From: Lobulomyces angularis
Taxonomy: Eukaryota; Chytridiomycota; Chytridiomycetes; Lobulomycetales; Lobulomycetaceae
DNA: 56,049 nt
Assembly (NCBI GenBank): GCA_027604685.1
Contig: JADHYX010000114.1
Location: 1 to 56,049 of the forward strand
Reading direction: 5' to 3'
Positions 36,081 through 47,209 of the stretch are shown here, piece after piece. The notes under the pieces are model-generated. The model was given only the letters and a program-made list of their open reading frames with translations, was not told the DNA's origin and made no database searches. The position numbers and the translations under genes were made by a program. The first letter of the stretch is position 1. The number at the start of each line of letters is the position of its first letter.

Positions 36081-39050
36081 TTACATGTCACTGTACAATT
36101 CCTTAAGCATAAACACAGAAACATCTTGGTCACTCCTGCATTCAGAAACAACTTTTTTAATGTAATTTAATATTATCTTACCAGTAATTCATGTGAATCG
36201 CAAGGGCGGTCAGATAAGGATTTTCTAACACCCCTTCCTGCAAACTAAAATCCAACCTGCCTCTAGGATTCAAATTAGTGATATCGTCGTCTCTAAAAAT
36301 GTTTGAACTATTTTCTGCCTTAGGTGAATCTTCTAGTGTCATTGGATTTCTGAAATCCACACCTTCCAAAGAGTTTTTTCTGCTGCTGTTGGCAGATAAA
36401 ACGCTACCTACTGTATTAACAACATTCGTTGTGGCACTAGTAACGCCGATTTTAATAGAATTTAGCATTGTAAACCCTCTTCCCATTATGTCATTACTAA
36501 GATCTTGAATTCCCACCTACAGAATGGTAACATTATATGTAAAGATTTGGATGACTTACAATTTTTCCTTTTAATCCACCCTTAGTATAACCGATTAATT
36601 CAGGTTTCATTTCACTAAATTTTGTATCAAACAGAGGTTCTAATCTGTAAGAAACAGGATCATGGGGATGGAATATATTATATATTGAGTTAACTTTTGG
36701 TCTGGATATTCCATGATTCTTTTCTCTTTTAAAATTGGCATCATTTTCTGGAATATAAGCTCTTAAAAGTTCTCCTCTTAATAATAGAAAGAGACCTAAT
36801 GGGGATCCTACGGCTAAATAAGAAAACAATATTAAAGAATATACGCTATGAATAAAAGCATTACAGAAAAGTTTGTTGACGTTAAAGTTTAAGTTGTTGT
36901 ATTTAATTTGAGTATCAGATATAGAACCTGATAAAGTATTGCTGTCATTTTCTCCACTAACTATAGTATGCAGTAGAACTCCCAAGTCCACGTCACCTTT
37001 TTCTGTTCTATTTCTGTGAATACTATTTTTTTTGTCTAACTCTGCTGGTTTTTGATTGCTTAATATGTCAAATGCCAACAATGAACCCAACGAATGAGCG
37101 TATATTGACACTTTACCATTAAAGTTTTTATTTCTGGATTTAAATAAAAGATACATTCTATTTAATTCATTTGTAACATGATCAATCATTGATTGACGAT
37201 ACTTCGGTGTCATATACAGCAACAAATCTAATATGACGTCTGATACCAGCATTCTAATACTAAATAAGATAATTGCCAAATAATTCACAAAAACCTGATA
37301 GAGGGAACACCATCTAAAGTTATGTTTTCCAGGGAAGCAGTGTCAGCTACTCGTTCCAACTTTTCATCAAGAACCTTTGAAGGTTTTTTTTTCACTGCAG
37401 AGCCACTGACATCTCCAGCATCTGTACTCCATGTAGCATCAGTTTCGTTATCAGAATTTTTTGAATTTTTATTTAATTTATCAGATGTGCCAAACTGAAC
37501 TTTCTGCCTCCATTGGATAGGTAAAACCTGAACACCTGAACCATCTGGGACATTTAATTCCACCATTGATTCACGAACTAATTTGGAGGAACTCTTCAAA
37601 GTTGAGCGTAGCATATTACAATCTATTTTGGGAATTTAATGTTTAAAAAAAATTTACTTGTTGTTTTACCATTTACTAAGCTAATGCTATCAATCCTTTC
37701 ACCGAGTTTCTGTCCAATTCCGTGAATCACAAATATTAAATGATCAATTTGACGATCTTCGCTTTCTGAATTTAGCAGGTAATTGGAACTAGGCCGTGGA
37801 GAATTTATGAAATCATTTACAACATTCTCAATATCGGAAGAAGTTGGTTTCACCTCCTTTTCTTCTCTCAAATTTAAATCCTCAACGCTTCTTATTCGAG
37901 GGGCTTCAATTTTGCTTTTATCATTCTGCTCGTCCTCCGCTTTTTCCTTGCTTCTAACTGGGGAAGTAGAAGTTGGCACTGAAGAACTAGGAGATATAAC
38001 AATGGGTTTTTTTAATTTATTTACTTCATCCCATCCACGTACAAGTCTCACACCACCTACAAAAAAGCTAATCAGATTATAATGTTTTTTCAAAAAATTT
38101 ACCAAGATTTTCGCCCTTTGAAATAGTTTCCATGACTCCGCGATAAATTTTACTACTTAAAAGGTCTGATAAAAGAAATGCTACACTTTGTGAGTGGTAT
38201 ATAACGTATCTGCAAAGTAGTTAGCTTTAAAAGATAACAATTTTATCTTTACTGATTCATATAAGGACCGAATAAGGCCCATCTAAGTTCTGGTTTATCT
38301 GTGGCATGCTTTTGTACAGCAGAATTTACGGTACTACTGGTAGAAGGTGGTTTTGATTTCTCCTCACTCGGAACTTGGTCGATGTTCTCGGAACTTGAAA
38401 ATGAAGTAGGAACTCCTGGTATCGAAATGTCTTTTTTCCATGGCTTATACTTCCCTAAAAAAAGTAAATCCAGATGAATTAGAATAAATACAAAATCCGG
38501 CTTCAACTTGTCTACATAAATTTTCATTGCAAGGTATAAAAGTCTTCCCGTCAGGTGCACAAAACCAAAAACCTCTTCTAACCTCGTACACGGGACCAGG
38601 CCAGTAAACTATTCAAAATTTCATATTGTACCTTAAAAAAAAAAAAAAAAAATACCAGAATAAAGCTCCAAAGTTTCTAGGTCGACTTCACTCAGATAAT
38701 CCTCCTGAACAGCTACTTTAAAATTTGATTTTTCAATTGAACTATCAATTTTCCTTTTTGTAAAAGAGATGTACTTTTTTTCAATTTCATTGGAATCTTT
38801 TTCAGTAAAGGGTGTCCTGATAATTTTAAAAATATTGCAATTATTTAATTTTAAATACCAGACAGTTGGTTTCGTAGATGTGGGGACTGTTTTATATTCC
38901 CTGCTATCTCTTTTAATTACATCTCCAAAAAACCATCTATTTTTTTATAATTTAAATTAGAACTGAAGAAAAAATTTTTGGCTTTTAACCATACTGAGCT
39001 TTTGGTTCTTTGATTAACTCACTTTCCTCCTCTCCTAAAGTTGAAGACAT
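36081..39050 (-). CDS. DDHD-domain phospholipase A1, copy A
   Basis: It starts MSSTLGEEESELIKEPKAQY. The middle has RWALFGPYMNQ and VRLVRGWDEV before LIFVIHGIGQKLGERID, the lipase opening. After SGVQVLPIQWRQKV come the nucleophile motif IYAHSLGSLLAFDILSNQ and VGSPLGLFLLLRG. The DDHD residues are all visible: FHPHDPVSYRLEP, RLDFSLQEG, HMNYW and SDQDV; the end is FMLKELYSDM. The family (DDHD1/2, Sec23IP) cleaves phospholipids such as phosphatidic acid at early secretory or lipid-droplet membranes. The usual GxSxG reads AHSLG here. A long low-complexity acidic insert (about 37780-38000) separates the N-terminal and lipase parts. The gene lies just upstream of a convergent ABC gene and is paired with copy B. 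Confidence 0.9.
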
Positions 39051-39475
39051 TTTTATTCCTAAATTTAAATGATCTCTTAGATTGCAATCTTGGTATAAAT
39101 TGAATTTTTATTTTTAAAATTAAAATTTTCAATTGCTTTATGTTTATCTATTAAAATTAGAAAATTGAAAAATTTTCTTCTCAGAATATAAAATAAGCAA
39201 GATTTCTTGTAAAAGGCAGTTTTCAATAGGAGGAGAAAACTTTAAACTTTTAACACGAAGTTTACATTAGTAATGAAATATATTTTCATAAATCTATTTT
39301 GCAAACATATGGAAAAACTTCAACTACCCATTTAAAGGAAAAAAAACAAATTTTTATATTGCATCTAGTAGCTTTTAGCAAATGTATAAATAAAGTTTTC
39401 CTTATTCAATTTCTAAGTCTAACTTTTTAACATATTTTTTATCCAAAATCTAATCTAAATAAATTACATTAAAGT
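39051..39475. other. Spacer between the two DDHD genes
   Basis: A 425-bp AT-rich interval that carries the promoter of copy A and the 3' end of copy B. No gene is seen. Confidence 0.5.
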
Positions 39476-42129
39476 TTATAGTGAAGTGTAAAGTTCATTT
39501 AATATAAAGCAACAAACATCCTGGTCTATCCAGTACCTGTAAATTTGAATAAAAAAAGAAAAAAAAACACCCATTTTTGAAAAAAAAAAGTTTATTATTA
39601 ACTGTTAGATACCCGTTATGCGCCAGTAGAGCACTCAAGTAAGGATTCTGTTTTAAACAGGTGGAATAAGTCAATTAAAATAATTATAAATTTTACCATA
39701 GACTCTGTAACATTTTCAGTTAAGGAAAAATCTAAACGTAGCTGATTTGGATTTAAAATCGCAATCTCCCTATCCCAATTTTCAAATCCATTCGTACTCT
39801 TGGATTCTTTACAACTTCCTGCCTCTCCTTCGACGTCATTATATTTATTAAATATGCCAAAATTCTTTAAAGTTTCAATCGTTGAGAATAATTTATTTTG
39901 AGTATCATTTATTCCTTGATTAAAAGAAATTTTATTACAGAGAGTTGCTTGAAAAAAAAGTTACCTACTGCAATGGAAGTTATTCCGCCTTTGGTGTGCT
40001 TAATTCTTTGTGGCAGTACCTTTGACTTGCTTTTATTTACCGTGGGTTCCAATCTGTACGCAATAGGATCTGCAAACGAGGAAAAAATAAAGTTGAATCA
40101 TAAGTGAAAATGCATACCATGGGGATGAAATATATTATAGACTGCTTTTACCTTTAAGTTAACCACCGAAGGATTTTTATCCTCTCCATGTTCATCTCGT
40201 TTCCCCTTTAGCCTATTACCTCTAAGAAAGTAAAATAAACCTAATGGCGAACCTACCTCTAGTGAATTATTAGCAACTTTTAGTAATCCATTTAAAAGTT
40301 ATTGTACCAAACAACATGTTCACATCAAAATTTAGCTTCTGGTATTTTATATCACTGTCGCTGAACCTTTTTAAACAATTAAATTAATTATTCTTTATGA
40401 TCACTGAAATTAAAAAACTACTTTTTAAAAAATTTAGCGTTTCCGCGACCTATTGCTCTTAAATTTTCTGAAAAGTTAAAATCCGGCTTTTCAACCATAT
40501 ATATTTCGTTATCCTTCATTGCAGCTTCATTATCTGCACCATTCGTGTTATCCAAAATTTCGTTTTCTTGATTTGCTAATATATCTGCAACAAGTAAAGA
40601 CCCTAAACTATGTGCAAAGATAGAAAATTTTCCTTTGAAATCCTGACATCATTTAAGTATTACAAATAGATTCAAATAGTAAAACCTTATTTTTTTCCAT
40701 GTATAAAGTGTGAACGCGATTAATTTCCATAGTAAGATGATTAACCATGTGCTGCTTATGATGAGAAGTCATGTATAACAGTAAATCCATCATGACATCA
40801 TTGCAGAGAGACCTTATGGATGGAATACCTGGTAGCGTAACATCTTCTAGAGACAAAAATTCATTTTCTTCATCGGAATCTTCTTCACAATTTTTAAAAT
40901 TTCTTTCATAAACGTTGAGCTGCTGTCTCCACTGAATTGGTAAAACTTGGACTCCTCCCAATTCTTAAAATTGAAAATTTATATAATCGAAAAAAATTTC
41001 TTTTTTTTTTCTATTACCTGGTATATTTAAATCTGGATGATCTGTTTTAATTATCGAAGAGCTCTTTTGAAATAATAATCTGAATTGGTCCACTGAAACT
41101 GGCAAATCCATTGAATCCATTTTTTTTGCCAAATTTTGTCCAATTCCTAAAGGGAAAATTTAATAAAAAATTCATGTTTACCGTACCATGCACACAAAAT
41201 ATGACATGATTGATTTCCCTATCAAAAGAAGTGACTTCTTCATCAAATTCATCATTACAGAATTCTACATTTTTGGAACCAGTTACCTCCAGAACTTGAT
41301 TCCAACCTCTTAAAGTTTTCGTACCTCCAAAATTTTCGTTGCTCATAAGAGCCTAAAAATGTAATGCGAATTTAAAAGAAAAAAAAAATTATATTATCTA
41401 CCCCAATCACAACTCGACCAATTTTTGAAGCAATCAGTTCTACCGCAAACAATGGAAAAAGATTAACAAAGAAAAATAAAATTACCGGAATGAATAATTG
41501 CGCCAGCTGGACTTTCAAAAACACAATACTGTTTTTCATATAAATCTGTAAGTTTAAATTTTATTTGATCATCATTTAAATTTTTTTCATCAAAACTTAA
41601 TTTCCATGGTTTTAATTTTTGGAAACCCTGTTCCAGCTGTTCCGACAATTCCTTACAACAAGGAATAAAGGTCGAAACTGGTTTGTAAAACCAAAAGCTT
41701 CTTCTAATTTCAAAATAAGGGCCAATCCAGTACACTAAAGCGTTTTGAATAAAAATTTAACATAATAATACCAGCGGTCATTCGCATTAACTGCAAATCA
41801 GCCTCAAAAAGATAATCATCTTTGAGTAAGACTTTTTTTTCATAATTTTGCGTTTGGAAGCAATCTTCTAGCTTTTTTGCATCTATTTTAGAGAATCGAC
41901 ACCAAGTAAAGTTATCAGAATTATTTTTCGGATTTTCTAAAAATAGAGGAAACCCATTTCTTGTATCTCCTTGAGGTTTCTCACAATAAAACCATAAAGT
42001 TTCAGGAACTTCAGGTTCTTCAGTAATGCATCTATCGCTAATGGTCAAATTGTAATTCTCAAGTTTTTTTGCTTCTAAATCTTCAGTATTCTCAATTTCA
42101 TCAACTGCCTTTGTTTTTATATCCTGCAT
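39476..42129 (-). CDS. DDHD-domain phospholipase A1, copy B
   Basis: It starts MQDIKTKAVDEIENTEDLEA. A WWE-like N-terminal region has ETLWFYCEKP, then VYWIGPYFEIRRSFWFYKPV. Motifs in order are TLRGWNQVLEV, VIFCVHGIGQNLAKKMD, GVQVLPIQWRQQL, FSIFAHSLGSLLVADILAN, VGSPLGLFYFLRG, FHPHDPIAYRLEP, RLDFSLTENVTES and AHNGYWIDQDV; the end is FILNELYTSL. All four DDHD positions and the catalytic Ser are kept, so both copies look functional. The gene order, orientation and shared motifs show a tandem duplication with copy A. Copy B lacks the long acidic insert and has a different N-terminus, so roles may have diverged. At least ten short introns are present. Confidence 0.9.
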
Positions 42130-43043
42130 TGGTTACTAAAATATACAACAAATATTTTAAATTTTTGATTGAAAAAATTTTCTCTCTATAAAAAACTTGT
42201 AAAAAGTTTTAAGTTTTTAAGATTTTATTCAACTCATTCTATTCAATTTATAGTTATCTTTTAAACACGATATTGAGTTTGATTTAATATATGTCACAAA
42301 GATGGCAGAAATTGATAATTTTGATGTAAATTGACAGCATATTTTTAATTCACAAAGCTGCGTACAAGTATTGATGGAGAAGATCCAGAATTTATTATTT
42401 GTTATGGTAGCTATGGTGCATATATATAAACAATTGAAGCAATAAACCTGGGCTGCTGGGTTGCTTTTATAAACAAGAAGCAGTCAATTCAGTTTTGAAT
42501 ATTTTTTGAACTAATTAATGCAAACAGTTTTTCAACATAGTTTTCACTATGTTTATATTTAAATATATCTTTGTGTTTGTTGTGTTATTTTTCAATATTA
42601 ATGTTCAAAAAGATAATGCCCAAACACTAGGAAATTCATCAGCTGAAAAATCCAAAAAAATGAGTGTATGGCTCATACAGCTTGGTGCGTTTTAAATTTT
42701 CATGATAGACCGGATAGATTTAAAAAGTATTGTCATTTTTCGGATAGATTTGAAAAGTATTACCATTTTTTAATAAGGTTAAATTAACAATTTAGACCAC
42801 CACCGACACCTGCTGATCCTCCAGAACCTGCAGATCCGCCAAATGTTGCTGATTCTTCATGTGCAGTATTTGTCCCAATGACATAGAGACAAAAGAAATT
42901 TTAATACCTGTAAATATATTTTTTTGTACATTTCTTCAAAATTTTGAATGCAACATTTGTGTAACAGTGCAAACACTTTCGTCCAATTTTTCACTCAACT
43001 TTTAACGATACCCTAAAACCTCAAAAAGTAATTTGGATTGGAC
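42130..43043. other. Intergenic region with a possible small secreted protein
   Basis: About 900 bp between divergent genes. Most is AT-rich. Plus-strand 42549-42890 contains a signal-peptide-like open frame and a proline-rich segment, listed separately. Confidence 0.5.
42549..42887 (+). CDS. Possible small secreted protein, uncertain
   Basis: An ATG at 42549 opens MFIFKYIFVFVVLFFNINVQ, a good signal-peptide shape, followed by KDNAQTLGNSSAEKSKK and a stop at 42702 if unspliced. After an intron-like gap ending in ttag (42797), a proline-rich frame reads PPPTPADPPEPADPPNVADS then SCAVFVPMT and stops. The two parts cannot be joined in phase with the splice sites I see, so the gene model is doubtful. 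Confidence 0.25.
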
Positions 43044-43831
43044 ATGGATTCAAAAGTAGTGGATGGTGCACTAAATGCTTCCCTTAGCGAAAGCGAAGAA
43101 CGATCCAGACTTAGGTTTCAGTTAGAATTAGAATTTGTTCAGTGTTTGGCTAATCCTCTTTATCTACAATGTGTGTAAAATCTTCAAAAATAATTTTTTA
43201 TTTTTTTCAACTAGTCTTGGCACAGCAACAATACTTTAACAGCAAACCATTCCTGAATTACCTGAATTATTTAAAATACTGGCAGAGGAAAGAATATTCT
43301 ACTTTTATTGTGTAAGTTTGCATAACCTAAACAAAAATTATGAGGTAGCCAATAAAATACAAAAATTTGAATACAATTAACATTTATATGCAAAATTTTG
43401 CTTTGCTCAACCACTAATAGAAATTTGAATTTGCATTTAACATGTATAATTTTTATTCAAATTTAGTTATCCAATTTGCTTGGAAATTTTAGATTTATTA
43501 CAAAATCCCAGCTTTCGAGAGGCGACTGCAAGTTCAGAAATTGCAACCTTCATTCATCATAAAGGTACCCTTTCTTAAAAAAAAAAAAACTTCATTTTAG
43601 TTTTTAATTTTTTTTTTTGGTTTAGAGTTTTTTCATTGGCAACACCGGAGAGTTTTTACAGGTGTGAAGGACAATAATGATTTAAAAATTAAAAAAGAAG
43701 TCGAAAATTTTGATATTGGAAATTCCACCAAATCTGAAAACAGTGGTGAATCGGTGAAAGTAGAAGATGCTGAACAAATAGATGAATTGAATATGGGTGA
43801 TTTAGTGTTTAAGATTTTAAATATTAAATAA
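43044..43831 (+). CDS. MED31: Mediator subunit 31 (SOH1)
   Basis: Four exons (43044-43170, 43215-43311, 43467-43564, 43626-43831) join in phase to 175 residues. The Med31 core is clear: RLRFQLELEFVQCLANPLYL, then QFLAQQQYFNSKPFLNYLNY, LKYWQRKEYSTFIVYPICLE, and FFHWQHRRVF. Med31 is a middle-module subunit of Mediator, which links activators to RNA polymerase II. The C-terminal tail (about 50 residues, with KIKKEVENFD and VKVEDAEQIDE) is charged and lineage-specific; it ends VFKILNIK. Confidence 0.93.
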
Positions 43832-44070
43832 ATAATGTTTATACTTCGTTCTGAGTTTTTTATTTTTTATTTTTTTTTTTGGGAAGTGCATTAACGTAAG
43901 TTCTTAGTGTAAGTTCCTCTAACAAATATTTATTTCAGATTGCGTGTATTGAACTTAAATTTTTATTTTTTTTTTTAATTGATGTAATTGAAATTTTAAT
44001 AAACCAAACAAAAAAATTTAAAAATAAAACTTTATAAAAATTATTTTAAGAAAAAAATATCAGATCAACT

Positions 44071-44288
44071 CTATGCAGCTAAAGGACTAATAATTCTGAA
44101 TAAACTTGGTCTAGGAGTTGTTCGAGTAATACCTGTGTAAACAAAAAAAAAAATTTAAAAATAAAAAATAAACTGACGTGTATTTTATATTTACCAATAT
44201 ATAGAACTAGCGGTATAAATGCAACATGTATTAATCTTCTAGTATAATCGATCAGTTTAAAAATCTTTTCTCTGGTTTCTTCATTCAT
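44071..44288 (-). CDS. TOM7: Mitochondrial import receptor subunit Tom7
   Basis: Two exons (44288-44195 and 44132-44071) give 51 residues, typical of Tom7. The sequence MNEETREKIFKLIDYTRRLI then HVAFIPLVLYIGITRTTPRP holds the single tail helix with the family's F(I/V)PLV(L/I)Y(I/L)G motif, followed by SLFRIISPLAA. Tom7 modulates assembly of the TOM complex in the outer membrane. It is a short gene whose second exon is only 62 nt. Confidence 0.88.
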
Positions 44289-44318
44289 TTGTTTTAATTT
44301 ATTGAAATTAAATTTTTT

Positions 44319-44362
44319 NNNNNNNNNNNNNNNNNNNNNNNNNNNNNNNNNNNNNNNNNNNN
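44319..44362. other. Assembly gap (44 Ns)
   Basis: A run of undetermined bases flanked by T and A homopolymers, 5' of the Tom7 start. Its true length is unknown. Confidence 0.99.
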
Positions 44363-44560
44363 AAAAAAAAAAAAAATTTAAAAAATTTAAAAAATTTTTT
44401 TTTTATTTTTAATCACATTATAATATCTATTTTATTGTTTTTATTGAATTAAGGTTTATCAACAACTGAAAAATTTTTCTATAATTTAATTTGCATAATC
44501 GAGACAGTAACAAAAAAAAAAATTTTCTAGTAAAAATTAGTGGTATTCATTAAGTTAAAT

Positions 44561-46143
44561 TTATTTATTTCGTAAATATTTTGATTCATTTTTTGATTTT
44601 AACTGTCCACAAGCGGCAGAAATGTCTGATCCTCTACTTACTCGTACAGTAGTTGCAATGTTGGCACTTCTTAAAATTGCCGCAAATTCTTCAATTCTAA
44701 GTAAGCGATTAATATTTATTTTTACAGTAGAAAAAAGAAAACCTATTATTGGGAGAGCTTGTATATCTTGAACCTTTCCAAGGATTAAAACTCATCAAGT
44801 TTATCTTTAAAAAAAAAAGAGGTTATAATCACTGTGTTTTTTACATTTTACGTGACATGGCATATACCCCACTAATTGAATTAATTCTTTTGCATGTACA
44901 TCACTGTCATTAACACCATCCAACATCACATATTCAAATGTAACTCTTCTATTTTTATTATATTGATGTAATCTTAAATACTGTTGTATAGAAGTCATCA
45001 ATATCTTTAAGGGATACGTTTTATTTATCGGTACTAAGACATCCCTAAGAGAGTCATTAGGCGCATGAAGAGATACAGCTAAGGAGCATCCTGTCAATTT
45101 TCAAATTTTACATTATGTAAAAAATTTGTTGCATTACCTATTTCTGTAGTAACTTTCGGAATTAAAGGTGCCACTCCACTTGTTGATAATGTTATTCGGT
45201 AAGGAGAATAATTAAGATTTTCTCTGTATAAAAACAATTTTTTTTTTCGTTAAAAAAAAGAAATTTTTCGTAGTTTATTTTTACATTATACTCCGACAAG
45301 CTTTTAATTTCAAATAAAAAATTATCAGTAACAAGTCTGGAATAAATAATATACCTTTCGACACATTAGCAAAATTATATAATGGTTCACCCTGACCCAT
45401 TAAAACAATGTTATCTACAATTTTGGCATTAGACACAGGTAATGGAAATCCTAGTAAATAAAATAGAAAATTTTTTTAAAATTTTTAAACAAAATAATAA
45501 ATGAAAAAAAATTTTTAAACTTTATAGTTTTTTTAAAAATATGCATATTTTTTACCGCCAAGCTGCCTCAAAGCAAATAAAACTTGGTTTATTATTTCAT
45601 GTGATTGAAGATTTCGCATTAACTTTTGAGTTCCGGTTCTACAAAAGCTGCAGTTTAATGAGCAGCCAATTTGAGAACTAAAAATTTAAAAAATAGGTAA
45701 TTTTTTTTAAGGTATTTATTCATAAAGTATTAAGTTTCTTCACCTTACACATAAAGTGCCTTTGAAAAAATCGACTTTCTTAGAATGAGAGTCAGGTATA
45801 AATACAGTTTCAATGTCAGCATCACCTCCAAAATTTAAAAGCCATTTTTTAGTTCCATCTTTTGAAATTTGTTCATCCTTAGATTGTTTTTTAGGTTAAA
45901 AACTTTTTAACGCAAAAAAAAAAAAAAAACCTTTAGTATAGGTGTACTCATTTCAAAATGCTGGTTTAAACAATTTCTATGTTCCATTGATAGATTTACA
46001 AATCTTTCAATATCGGGTCTTCCATGTTTAAAAATGTGTGTTTGAATTTGATTAATATTAAATTTCTTCATTGAAGGGATTTTTTCGGGAATAACTTTGT
46101 ATAATTCTGGCTTTGTCATAGCCAATAAATTTAACTTGTTCAT
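44561..46143 (-). CDS. rlmN: RlmN-type 23S rRNA (adenine2503-C2) methyltransferase, radical SAM
   Basis: The protein starts [20 protein letters not shown]. The radical SAM cluster motif is CSLNCSFC (CxxxCxxC) within [19 protein letters not shown]. Further family motifs are [58 protein letters not shown] and [12 protein letters not shown]; the last contains the catalytic Cys. The family methylates C2 of A2503 in bacterial-type 23S rRNA and some tRNAs. The similarity is to alphaproteobacterial RlmN, so a mitochondrial origin and target are inferred. The N-terminus looks short for a targeting sequence. About eight introns are present; the V-S junction is at a GTGAAG donor. The gene ends at 44561. 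Confidence 0.9.
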
Positions 46144-47137
46144 TTACTCAAATGTAAATTAAATTTTTCAAAAAAAAAAAAAAAAATTTTACAAAAAATT
46201 AAATTTTTTTTTTTTCAAGTTTATTTAAAAAAATTTTCAACAACGTTTTTGTTTTACACAAGGGTATATTGTTTAATAACTCTAATAACTCTCATAAGTT
46301 CATTGGGCTTCTATAAATATTTCAGTTAAGTTTTGTGTGAAGAAAAAGAATGTCAGATTATTAACGATTTAGATTACCAATAAAATACTAATGGCTGAAT
46401 GCAGTTACGAAACCAGAAGTATGTCTACGTTTTTGAATCTGCAATAGATTCATATCATGTAGTGTATAGTATATTTTTTTCTTAGAAAAATGTTATAAGA
46501 GATAATAGGGAAATAAGGTTGCATTCCTTTTCTATAGACCTAGAAGTTCATGTAGATATTGATGGAGTCAAATTACTTTCTCTTATATCAATAATACTTA
46601 TTTAAAGAATTTTCTGTGGTATTCGGTATTGTGATAGATAACTATTACAATAAATAGAATAATAATAACTAATTTAAACAAACAGTACGATAAAAAAAGA
46701 GCTCCTCATCAACTCCATATATAAAACATATGTAAGCAGAAACTTTAACAGTGTTATGCTTTTCGTGGACTATTAATATTATGGTCTAACGTCGTTATAA
46801 TATAATCCTACGTAATTAAAAAGAATTACTAAGTTCATTGCCTAATGTCGTTATAAAATAGTCTAAAGATTAGTAGGTAACGTTCTAAGTATATACTAGA
46901 GTTACAATACAAATATTGTAAAGCTTTTAGCATTAGTGTTATGCTTTTCGTGGATTATAAATATTATAGTCTAAAGTCGTTATAAAATAATCTTTATTAA
47001 TTAAAAAGAATTACTAAGTTTAATACCTAAAGTCGTTATAAAATAATCTAGAGATTATTGTGTAACGACTTTTAGGTTTATATACTAAAACTAATTAATT
47101 AAAAACAAATATCGTAAAACCTTTAACATTAGCAATC
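46144..47137. other. Intergenic region with a tandem duplication
   Basis: Nearly 1 kb upstream of RlmN (-) and tRNA-Glu (+). No protein gene is visible. The right half is made of two imperfect copies of a 185-bp unit, listed separately. Confidence 0.6.
46741..47113. repeat. Imperfect tandem duplication, period 185 bp
   Basis: The string gtgttatgcttttcgtgga occurs at 46751 and again at 46936. Each copy continues with ataatattat.gtctaa.gtcgttata, aaaaagaattactaagtt and further matches. Each unit also contains two short gtcgttata(a) sub-repeats. A partial third start (ctttaacattag) runs into tRNA-Glu. Confidence 0.75.
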
Positions 47138-47209
47138 ACCTCATTCATCTAGTCGTTAGGATATCAGTCTCTCACGCTGAAGGCCCGGGTTCAAATCCCG
47201 GATGGGGTG
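47138..47209 (+). tRNA. tRNA-Glu (anticodon CTC)
   Basis: A 72-nt cloverleaf. The acceptor arms ACCTCAT and ATGGGGT pair with one G-T wobble; the discriminator is G. The D stem is ATC/GAT, and the anticodon stem TCAGT/GCTGA encloses loop CTCTCAC with CTC at 47171-47173. The T stem CCGGG/CCCGG encloses TTCAAAT. B-box-like GGGTTCAAATCCC is present. No intron. A short T run follows at about 47218. Confidence 0.93.

Noticed and set aside
36278..36508. Plus-strand open frame opposite DDHD copy A
   Set aside because: It is a shadow of the minus-strand coding exon, which shows conserved DDHD motifs.
44319..44362. Gene lost in the N gap
   Set aside because: The flanks are homopolymer-rich intergenic DNA and Tom7 is complete without it; the gap is most likely a failed homopolymer assembly.
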